Assembly: GCF_009758175.1 (NCBI RefSeq)
Contig: NZ_WRPM01000101.1
Location: forward strand, 1 to 64,000
From: Nesterenkonia alkaliphila
Lineage (GTDB): Bacteria; Actinomycetota; Actinomycetes; Actinomycetales; Micrococcaceae
Direction: 5' to 3'
DNA: 64,000 nt
Within the stretch, counting starts at the first letter, position 1; every line of letters starts with the position of its first letter. Below the pieces are notes generated by a model. The model had not been told where the DNA came from. It worked only from the letters and a program-made list of their open reading frames with translations, and did not search any database. The translations under genes and the position numbers were made by a program. Shown piece by piece: positions 57,327-64,000 of the stretch.

Positions 57327-58385
57327 GTGGGCAAGCAACGCGCCACAGGCGCTCATCTTGACCCCAGTTTCGCCTCGGACAATGTGGCTGGTGTGTCCCC
57401 TGAGGTCATCGAGGCGATCAGCACAGCCAACACCGGGGCCGCTCTGCCCTATGGAGAGGATCCCTTCAGCGCTGAGCTGAGGGACTGGGCCAAGGACGAA
57501 TTCGGCCCTGCTGCGGAGATCTATCCGGTGTTCAACGGCACCGGTGCCAATGTGGTGGCCCTGCAGGGGCTGCTGCCGCGCTGGGGGGCGGCGATCTGTT
57601 CGGCTCAGGCGCATATCAACAACGATGAGGGTGCTGCTCCGGAGCGAGTGGGGTCACTGAAGCTGCTGCCCAGACCGACCTCTGATGGCAGGCTGCGCCC
57701 GGAGGACATCACTGCGGAGCTGGGCACCCTGGGGTTCGTGCATGCCGCCCAGCCGCTGGCAGTGTCGGTGACCCAGTCCACTGAGCTGGGAACCCTCTAC
57801 ACCGTGGAACAGCTCAGCGCCCTTGCGGAGACCGCCCATGGGCATGGGCTCGGTGTGCATATCGACGGTGCCAGGATTGCCAATGCGGCGGCCGCCCTTG
57901 GTATGGGCCTGGGCGAGTTGGTGGCTGGCAGCGGCGCTGATGTGCTCAGCCTGGGCGGTACCAAGAACGGGGCCCTGGCGGCTGAGGCGGTGGTGGTGAT
58001 CAACCCGGAGCGGGTCTCAGGGTTGGGTTTCATCCGGAAGTTCTCCATGCAGCTGGCCTCCAAACAGCGGTTTGTCGCTGCTCAGCTGCTTGCCCTGTTC
58101 AGCACTGAGGCTTGGCGGCGCAATGCGGAGTACGCCAACGCCCAGGCCCAGCAGCTCGGTCAACGGCTCGCCGCCCTAGAGGGTGTCACGCTCTCCGGGC
58201 AGACCCAGGTCAACGCAGTCTTTCCGGAGGTGCCCGCCGAGATGGCTGCCCGGATCCAGAGCCGATATCTGGCCCATATCTGGAACACTGCGGCCTCCGG
58301 GAATCCCGTGCTGCGGCTGATGTGCTCCTGGCAGACCACTGATGAGCAGATCGAGGAGCTGGTGCACACTGCGGCAGGTGCCTGA
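57327..58385 (+). CDS. Low-specificity threonine aldolase / beta-eliminating lyase family
   Basis: A 352-residue fold-type I PLP enzyme, probably splitting threonine or allo-threonine to glycine and acetaldehyde. Landmarks are FNGTGANVVALQGLLPRWG, the QAHINNDEGAAPE segment, HIDGARIANAAAALG, and the PLP lysine in SLGGTKNGALAAEAV. The start is GTG immediately after the msrB stop. Other beta-eliminating lyases share the fold, so the exact substrate is not certain. Confidence 0.88.
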   Translation: MGKQRATGAHLDPSFASDNVAGVSPEVIEAISTANTGAALPYGEDPFSAELRDWAKDEFGPAAEIYPVFNGTGANVVALQGLLPRWGAAICSAQAHINNDEGAAPERVGSLKLLPRPTSDGRLRPEDITAELGTLGFVHAAQPLAVSVTQSTELGTLYTVEQLSALAETAHGHGLGVHIDGARIANAAAALGMGLGELVAGSGADVLSLGGTKNGALAAEAVVVINPERVSGLGFIRKFSMQLASKQRFVAAQLLALFSTEAWRRNAEYANAQAQQLGQRLAALEGVTLSGQTQVNAVFPEVPAEMAARIQSRYLAHIWNTAASGNPVLRLMCSWQTTDEQIEELVHTAAGA

Positions 58386-58462
58386 ACCTGCCGGTGGTTG
58401 CCTGTGACAACATTGTTGGCCGGTGTGCGGCGTGCCTGAGGCAGACTCCGGGTGCCGCTCCA

Positions 58463-58468
58463 TAGTCT
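58463..58468 (+). promoter_or_regulatory. Putative -10 box of leaderless DUF3000 gene
   Basis: TAGTCT ends 6 nt before the GTG at 58475, with no ribosome binding site. Confidence 0.55.
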
Positions 58469-58474
58469 GGACTG

Positions 58475-59089
58475 GTGAGCGTATTCGGCCCTCTGGCGGG
58501 CAATTATGCCCGGCCGGCCCCCAGTATTGACGGCGTGCCTGCAGCATTCCGCGCCGCCCTGGATCAGCTGCGCTCGGCGGCTCCCCGCGTTGAGGCCGTG
58601 GTCTCAGAGGTCCCGGCACCGGCCAAGCTGGCGCCTTTTGCCGCAGCCCTGGGGGCCGACATCCGTGAGGACACTGGGGATCATATCGCTACCGGCAGGT
58701 TTATCCTGCTGCACGATCCGGCCGGTCAGGAGTCCTGGGGCGGCACTTTCCGAGTTGTGATCTACATTCGGGCTGAGCTGGAACCGGAGATGGGCAATGA
58801 TCCGCTGCTGGCCTCAGTGGCCTGGACCTGGCTCAGTGACTCCCTGGCCCAGCACGGGGTGCGGCACTCGCATACCGGAGGCACAGCCACCCGTATCCTC
58901 TCCGAGTCATTTGGCTCCCTGGAGTCGCGGCGGGCCAGCAATGATGTGGAGCTGCGCGCCTCCTGGACCCCCCAGGGCACAGCATTCGCCGCGAACCTCG
59001 AGGCCTGGGCGGATATGGTCTGCTCCTTCGCCGGTCTGCCTCCGCTGCCTGACGGCGTGGTGGCCCTGCCCCATATCCGGCGGAGCTGA
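58475..59089 (+). CDS. DUF3000 domain-containing protein
   Basis: A 204-residue actinobacterial protein of unknown function. It has FRAALDQLRSAAPRVE near the start, then ATGRFILLHDPAGQESWGG and VASVAWTWLSDSL-like core strands, and a SWTPQG turn. It has no membrane segment. Its stop overlaps the RNase D start by one base, a pairing widely kept in actinobacteria, so it may assist the exonuclease or share its regulation; this is inference. Confidence 0.85.
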   Translation: MSVFGPLAGNYARPAPSIDGVPAAFRAALDQLRSAAPRVEAVVSEVPAPAKLAPFAAALGADIREDTGDHIATGRFILLHDPAGQESWGGTFRVVIYIRAELEPEMGNDPLLASVAWTWLSDSLAQHGVRHSHTGGTATRILSESFGSLESRRASNDVELRASWTPQGTAFAANLEAWADMVCSFAGLPPLPDGVVALPHIRRS

Positions 59090-60312
59090 TGATGAGCGAT
59101 TCTGAGCTGCCGCTGTTCACCGAGCCGGCCGGTGGCGTACCCGCAGTCATGGATTCGGCGCGCGGTCTGCAGCGGGCGGCCGAGGCCCTTGCTGCCGGCA
59201 CCGGGCCCGTGGCGGTGGATGCTGAGCGGGCTTCGGGAATCCGTTATGGACAGCGGGCCTTTTTGGTCCAGCTGAAACGGGAGGGCGCCGGGATCTGGCT
59301 GCTCGACCCGGAGGCATTGGGCTCCCTGGACCTCATTCAGGAGGCGCTGGGAGAGGCCGAGTGGATTCTGCATGCGGCCACTCAGGACCTTCCCGGGCTT
59401 GCCGAACTGGGACTGAAACCTGCTGCGCTCTTCGACACTGAGCTGGCCGCCCGGATGGCGGGCCTGCCCCGGGTGGGGCTGGGTGCCGTGGTGGAGCAGC
59501 TGCTGGAGGTGCGGCTGGCTAAGGAGCATTCGACCGCCGACTGGTCCAAGCGGCCCCTGCCCAAGGACTGGCTGCGCTATGCGGCCCTGGATGTGGAGCT
59601 GCTGATCCCCCTGCGGCAGAAGCTGGCAGGGCTGCTGGAGGAACAGGGCAAATCTGAGTGGGCGGCCCAGGAGTTCGCCCATCTGTGTACCTTCACCCCC
59701 ACAGTAGTGCCCCGTGCCGAGCGCTGGCGGAAGACCTCGGGGGTGAGCAGGCTGAAGTCGCCGCGCAAACTGGCTGTGCTGCGTGAGCTCTGGGAGGCCC
59801 GGGAGTCCCTGGCGGAGAAGCGTGATCTGGCACCCGGGCATCTGCTGCCGGACTCAGCTCTGGTGGCGGCAGCTGAGGCCGGCCCACGCACGGTTCCCCA
59901 GCTGCTGGCGGTACCGGGCTTCCACGGCCGGGCTGCTAAGCGTGAGGCTCCGCGCTGGCTGCGTGCAGTGCAGGAGGGCACCAGGACCAAGGACCTTCCG
60001 GGAAAGCCCAGCAGCACCGGCACTCCCCCGCCGCCGCGAACTTGGAAGGACCGCAACCCGGAGGCGTTCCGCCAGTTCCGCACTGCCCGGAACCGGCTTG
60101 CCCGCAGGGCTGAGCAGCTGAAGCTGATGCCGGAGACCCTGCTGGCCCCGGCAGTGCTCAAGCAGCTGTGCTGGACCCCTCCCTCAGTGCTGGATCCGGA
60201 GCATATCGAGCAGGCGCTGGTGGAGCTGGGTGCCCGCCCCTGGCAGGTGGAGCAGACCTCCGCGATCATCACCGTGGCGATGCTGGACCCGGACCCGCTC
60301 GAGGATCTCTGA
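59089..60312 (+). CDS. rnd: HRDC-domain 3'-5' exoribonuclease (RNase D family)
   Basis: A 407-residue DEDD exonuclease with C-terminal HRDC. D44 and E46 lie in VAVDAERASG, a mid Asp in HAATQDLPGL, and the final Tyr/Asp pair in RYAALDVELLIPL. The HRDC helix bundle begins near residue 230 (AVLRELWEARESLAEKRDLA). It trims structured RNA 3' ends such as tRNA precursors. Two tandem ATG codons make the start uncertain by one residue. It is convergent with the beta-oxidation gene. Confidence 0.92.
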   Translation: MMSDSELPLFTEPAGGVPAVMDSARGLQRAAEALAAGTGPVAVDAERASGIRYGQRAFLVQLKREGAGIWLLDPEALGSLDLIQEALGEAEWILHAATQDLPGLAELGLKPAALFDTELAARMAGLPRVGLGAVVEQLLEVRLAKEHSTADWSKRPLPKDWLRYAALDVELLIPLRQKLAGLLEEQGKSEWAAQEFAHLCTFTPTVVPRAERWRKTSGVSRLKSPRKLAVLRELWEARESLAEKRDLAPGHLLPDSALVAAAEAGPRTVPQLLAVPGFHGRAAKREAPRWLRAVQEGTRTKDLPGKPSSTGTPPPPRTWKDRNPEAFRQFRTARNRLARRAEQLKLMPETLLAPAVLKQLCWTPPSVLDPEHIEQALVELGARPWQVEQTSAIITVAMLDPDPLEDL

Positions 60313-60314
60313 CC

Positions 60315-62435
60315 TTAGGAGTGGAAGGGCCTGCCGTTGACCTTCTGGCTGATGCCCTGCTGGTCCAGGTAGGGGGTGATGCCTCCGCGATGGAAGGGCC
60401 AGCCAGCACCCAGGATCATACACAGGTCGATGTCCTTGGCTGAGGCCACCACCTCGTCGGCAAGCATCAGCCCGATCTCCTCGGCCAGAGCATCCAGCAC
60501 AGTGCTGCGCACCTGCTCCGAGGTCTGCGGGGAGTTGCCGAACTCCAGCAGCTCGCGGGTGGAGTCCTTGATGTGCTTGTTCCCGGCCTCGTCAGTGGAC
60601 CAGATCTCCTTCACGCCGTGGTCGATCAGCCTCTGCAGGTTCTGGGACACATAGAACCGGTCCCCGAAGCTGGCGTGAAGCGACTCGGTGACATGCTGTG
60701 CCACCGGGATGCCCACCATGGCCAGCAGATCGAAAGGGGTCATCGGCAGGCCCAGGGGCTTCAGTGCTTCATCTGCCACCTCTGCAGGGGTGCCCTGGTC
60801 GAAGGACCTTTGGACCTCTGCCATCAGCCGCAGCAGCACCCGATTGACCACGAACGCGGCAGTGTCCTTGGTCAGTACCGGGGTTTTGCGCAGCTTGGCG
60901 GCCAAGTCGAAGGCTGTGGCGATGGGCTCATCAGCGGTCTTCGCGGTTCGGGCGATCTCCACCAGGGGCATCACCTGCACCGGGTTGAAGAAGTGGAACC
61001 CGATGACCCGCTCAGGGTGTTTGAGATCTGCGGCCATCTCGGTCACCGAGAGCGAGGAGGTGTTGGTGGCCAGAATCGCCTCCGGGGAGACGATCTCCTC
61101 CAGCTCGGCGAAGACCTGCTTTTTGACACTGATCTCCTCAAACACTGCCTCGATGACGAAGTCCGCATCAGCGTAGGCAGACTTGTCCGTGGAGCCGGTG
61201 ACCAGCCCGGTGAGCGCCTCTGCCTGCTGGTGGCTCAGCCGGCCCTTCTGCACCTGCTTGGCATTCTGAGCCGCAATGTACTCCAGGCCCTTGTCCACCC
61301 GGGCCTGGTCGATGTCGCTGATCACCACGGGCACCTGCAGCTGCTGGGCAAAGACCAGGGCCAGCTGGGAGGCCATCAGACCGGCACCGACCACGCCGAT
61401 GCGGTTCAGACTGCGCGGAGCAGCCTGCGGCACCCCGGCCGGCTTCTTGGCGCGCTTCTGGACCAGTTCCATGAAGGCATAGACCGTGTTCTTGAACTCT
61501 GGGCTGACCAGCAGCTCCCCGAGAGCATACACCTCCAGCCTGCGGTCCTCATCCCGGGAGTTCCTCGGCACCTGGCGGAAGATCTCCAGGGCGCGCAGCG
61601 GTGCCGGGGCCGTGTCCCCCGTTTTGGCCGCGATCGTCTTCTCCGCCAGCTGCACAGCTCGTTCCCAAGCCTGATCACTGGTGTCGTGATCACGGTGCTT
61701 TTCCAGCTCCGCGGTAGTGGCGGCGTCGTGGTTGAGCACTTTGGCCGCCCAGGCGAGGGAGTCCTGCTCAAAGCTGGACTCCTCGAAGATCGCATCTGCG
61801 ATGCCGAACTCGAAGACCTGCTTACCCTTGAGCGACTTATTGTTGTTCAGCGCATTGACGAAGATCACCTGGGCTGCGGCCTCAGGGCCAATCAGCCGGG
61901 GCAGCCGGTAGATGCCGCCCCAGCCGGGAACTAGGCCGAGGAATGCTTCAGGCAGCCCCACCGCTTTGGTGGTCGAGGAGACGGTGCGGTAATCGGCGGG
62001 CAGCGCGATCTCCAGCCCGCCGCCCAATGCGGTGCCGTTGATGAAGGCGAAGGTGGGGGCTGGGAAGTCCTCGACCAGGTTGTAGGCGTCATGGCCCAGC
62101 TCTGCCAGGTCGATTCCGTGCTGGGACTCCGTGAGCTCTCTGGCGGAGACGATATCTGCCCCGGCGGCGAAGACCCCGGTCTTGCCGATGATTCCCAGGG
62201 CTGCGATCTCTCCGGATTCGGCCCGGACCTGCTGGCCGGCGACTGCTTCACCGAAGGCGATCAGTGAACCGGGGCCCAGTGTACTGGGGCGTTTCTCCAG
62301 CTGATTGTCCAGACGGATGAGCGCCATAGTGCCCGCGCCCTCGGGGAGTTCCACATCCTCCACCAAGGAGTGCGTGAGCTCCTCATGCGGGAAGTTCTCG
62401 GTCAGATGGCGGTAGCGGGAGAAATCAGCGGACAA
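60315..62435 (-). CDS. Multifunctional enoyl-CoA hydratase / 3-hydroxyacyl-CoA dehydrogenase (FadB/FadJ-like)
   Basis: A 706-residue beta-oxidation protein. The N-terminal crotonase domain has AAGADIVSARELTE and NGTALGGGLEIALPADYR with GWGGIYRLPRLIG. The central NAD-binding domain opens with GVVGAGLMASQLALVFA, and HFFNPVQVMPLVEI precedes the C-terminal 3HCDH domain. The start is TTG with AGGAGG eight bases upstream. Such genes usually follow an acetyl-CoA acyltransferase; here the upstream neighbour is dxs after 72 bp and no thiolase is present. Confidence 0.93.
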   Translation of the reverse strand: MSADFSRYRHLTENFPHEELTHSLVEDVELPEGAGTMALIRLDNQLEKRPSTLGPGSLIAFGEAVAGQQVRAESGEIAALGIIGKTGVFAAGADIVSARELTESQHGIDLAELGHDAYNLVEDFPAPTFAFINGTALGGGLEIALPADYRTVSSTTKAVGLPEAFLGLVPGWGGIYRLPRLIGPEAAAQVIFVNALNNNKSLKGKQVFEFGIADAIFEESSFEQDSLAWAAKVLNHDAATTAELEKHRDHDTSDQAWERAVQLAEKTIAAKTGDTAPAPLRALEIFRQVPRNSRDEDRRLEVYALGELLVSPEFKNTVYAFMELVQKRAKKPAGVPQAAPRSLNRIGVVGAGLMASQLALVFAQQLQVPVVISDIDQARVDKGLEYIAAQNAKQVQKGRLSHQQAEALTGLVTGSTDKSAYADADFVIEAVFEEISVKKQVFAELEEIVSPEAILATNTSSLSVTEMAADLKHPERVIGFHFFNPVQVMPLVEIARTAKTADEPIATAFDLAAKLRKTPVLTKDTAAFVVNRVLLRLMAEVQRSFDQGTPAEVADEALKPLGLPMTPFDLLAMVGIPVAQHVTESLHASFGDRFYVSQNLQRLIDHGVKEIWSTDEAGNKHIKDSTRELLEFGNSPQTSEQVRSTVLDALAEEIGLMLADEVVASAKDIDLCMILGAGWPFHRGGITPYLDQQGISQKVNGRPFHS

Positions 62436-62507
62436 CGGCGGCCTCCTGTGCTTGATGCGTGAACAGTGCGTTCCGCATCACATACTACCGGCGGGTAACC
62501 AGACTGG

Positions 62508-64000
62508 CTACCGGGAGCGGAACACCGGGATCTCACCGGTGGGCAGGTCTTCGCCGGGCAGCCGCCGGGCGAAGGGCACCTTGGTGCCCAGCACCTGGGC
62601 CACAGTGTCCTGAGCGATCTGAGCGGAGGTCAGCCCCACCCGTTCAAAGATCTGACTGCGGGTGCCGTGGGCCAGGAACTCCACCGGGAGCCCCACCTCG
62701 TTGAGCGCAGTGTCCACCCCGGCCTCGCGCATCTCCTGGCGGATTCGGGCGCCCACTCCCCCGGCCTTCACCCCGTCCTCGATGCACACCACAATCCGGT
62801 GCCGGGCAGCCAGAGCCACCACCGATTCCGGGACCGGAAGCACCCAGCGGGGGTCCACCACCGTGGCGGTGATGCCCTGGTCCTCCAGCCGGCGAGCCAC
62901 ATCCAAGGAGAGCTCACCCATCGCCCCCACCGAGACGATCATCACGTCATTGGTCCAGGAGCCGTCCGGATCTGGCTTGCTGCTGGTATGCAGCACGTCC
63001 ACGCCATCGTCCAGGCGCCGCAGCGCATCCAGCTCATCGTTGACATTGCCCTTGGAGAAGCGCACCACAGTAGGGGCATCCTCCACCGCGACCGCCTCGC
63101 GCAGCTCCTCGCGCAGCCGGGCGGAGTCCCGGGGAGCCGCGATCCGCAGCCCGGGGACCAGCTGCAGCAGGGAGAGGTCCCAGACCCCGTGGTGGCTGGG
63201 ACCGTCCGGTCCGGTGACTCCTGCCCGGTCCAGCACAAAGGTCACCCCGGCCTTGTGCAGCGCCACATCCATGAGCACCTGGTCGAACGCCCGGTTGAGG
63301 AAGGTGGCGTAGACCGCCACCACCGGGTGCAGCCCGCCGTAGGCCAGCCCGGCCGCTGAGGCCACCGCATGCTGCTCAGCGATGCCCACATCCAGCACCC
63401 GCTCAGGGTGCTTGGCGGCCAGGGTGCGCAGCCCCACCGGGATCAGCATGGCCCCGGTCAGTGCCACGATGTCCTCACGCTCGTCGGCGATTGCAGCGAT
63501 CTCCTCCTCGAACACGGAGGTCCAGGAGCGGGAAGAGCCGCGGGAGACCGGGTCACCGGTCTCCGGGTCGATCACCCCCACTGCGTGGAACTGGTCGGCC
63601 TCATCAGCCCTGGCCGGGGCGTAGCCGCGGCCCTTCTCGGTGATGGCATGCACAATCACCGGACCCTCATAGCTGCGAGCGTCCTCCAGAGCCTCCTCCA
63701 GGGCGGACTGGTCGTGGCCGTCCACTGGGCCGATGTACTTCATGCCCAAGTCCTCGAACAGGCCCTGCGGGGCCCAGAAGTCCTTGGCACCCTTCTTCAT
63801 CGCGTGCAGGCTGCGGTAGGTCATCTGACTCAGCGGCCCGCCGTTGATCAGCCGCCGCTTGGTACCGTCCATCACGGATTCGTAGACCGGATGGGTGCGA
63901 ACTTTGTCCAGCACCCCGCGGCGCAGCTTGGAGAGCTGGTTGGCGATCCCGCCCACAGTCGGCGCATAGGAGCGGCCATTGTCATTGACCACAATCACTA
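62508..64000 (-). CDS. dxs: 1-deoxy-D-xylulose-5-phosphate synthase (partial, N-terminus outside window)
   Basis: About 497 C-terminal residues of a thiamine-diphosphate enzyme, the first step of the non-mevalonate isoprenoid pathway. Visible are [15 protein letters not shown] (about residue 170 in full-length proteins), [11 protein letters not shown], the transketolase pyrimidine domain with [16 protein letters not shown] and [15 protein letters not shown], and the C-terminal transketolase fold. The missing part would hold roughly the first 170 residues with the GDG metal motif. The frame is open to the window edge. Confidence 0.95.
   Translation of the reverse strand, partial: VIVVNDNGRSYAPTVGGIANQLSKLRRGVLDKVRTHPVYESVMDGTKRRLINGGPLSQMTYRSLHAMKKGAKDFWAPQGLFEDLGMKYIGPVDGHDQSALEEALEDARSYEGPVIVHAITEKGRGYAPARADEADQFHAVGVIDPETGDPVSRGSSRSWTSVFEEEIAAIADEREDIVALTGAMLIPVGLRTLAAKHPERVLDVGIAEQHAVASAAGLAYGGLHPVVAVYATFLNRAFDQVLMDVALHKAGVTFVLDRAGVTGPDGPSHHGVWDLSLLQLVPGLRIAAPRDSARLREELREAVAVEDAPTVVRFSKGNVNDELDALRRLDDGVDVLHTSSKPDPDGSWTNDVMIVSVGAMGELSLDVARRLEDQGITATVVDPRWVLPVPESVVALAARHRIVVCIEDGVKAGGVGARIRQEMREAGVDTALNEVGLPVEFLAHGTRSQIFERVGLTSAQIAQDTVAQVLGTKVPFARRLPGEDLPTGEIPVFRSR

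Noticed and set aside
60573-61934. A 453-codon open frame antisense to the beta-oxidation gene
   Set aside because: The sense frame encodes clear crotonase and 3HCDH domains; the antisense frame is low-complexity.

Overview
This is a compact, high-GC actinobacterial chromosome segment. It is most likely from the Micrococcaceae, in the Nesterenkonia/Arthrobacter/Micrococcus group, but the genus cannot be fixed from sequence alone. Supporting marks are a HrdB-type sigma factor with a Lys/Ala-rich tail, the mycothiol enzyme MshA, a phosphatidylinositol-phosphate synthase gene beside thrS, the lipomannan mannosyltransferase MptB, a PAC2 protein, DUF4191/DUF4192/DUF3000 proteins, a DUF222-HNH protein, frequent GTG/TTG starts and many leaderless-looking genes. 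There is no rRNA, CRISPR array, prophage or transposase. Most of the window is core genome.

Layout. 1-3.7 kb: sigA, DUF4192 and PAC2 on the minus strand. 3.8-12.2 kb: pepA, lpdA, a two-lipoyl-domain E2 (sucB/aceF type), a convergent kinase-like gene, then lipB-lipA and a DUF4191 membrane protein; this is a lipoate and 2-oxoacid dehydrogenase cluster. 12.2-17.1 kb: rpsD with a structured leader and a strong terminator, alaS, ruvX, and an AbiEi-like orphan. 17-26.3 kb: minus-strand rel, secF-secD-yajC, ruvB-ruvA-ruvC, yebC. 26.4-30.1 kb: M3 peptidase and an SOS-box-preceded DUF222-HNH gene. 30-34.7 kb: pgsA, HIT, thrS, a Nei-type glycosylase, rpiB. 34.7-39.1 kb: truncated haemoglobin, tRNA-Arg(UCU) abutting mshA, tesB, an unknown gene, ssb. 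39.1-46.7 kb: ettA, an envelope-glycan trio (acyltransferase, DUF2079, mptB), long-form gap, RNase P RNA. 46.7-64 kb: yaaA, cysE-cysK, msrA, Nif3-like, RNase H, gnd, ppk2, zapE, GDPD, an alpha/beta hydrolase, msrB, a threonine-aldolase-type lyase, DUF3000, RNase D, a multifunctional beta-oxidation protein, and the C-terminal part of dxs, cut by the window end.

The main anomaly is at 50.97-52.7 kb. gnd uses codons unlike its neighbours. A 61-bp near-duplicate of its own 3' end lies just beyond it, next to rnhA. Two copies of a small structured repeat bracket it in inverted orientation, each with a conserved head reading roughly GGTGTGAAG, then a hairpin and CGAGAG. A third copy lies after sigA at the left window edge. 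The stems differ between copies but keep pairing, so this looks like a conserved folded element, either a REP-like repeat or an RNA. Other points of interest are the SOS-box and leaderless promoter of the DUF222-HNH gene, a tRNA whose 3' processing would leave mshA mRNA almost leaderless, many genes with a TAnnnT box 6-7 nt before the start codon, and two isolated perfect DnaA boxes.
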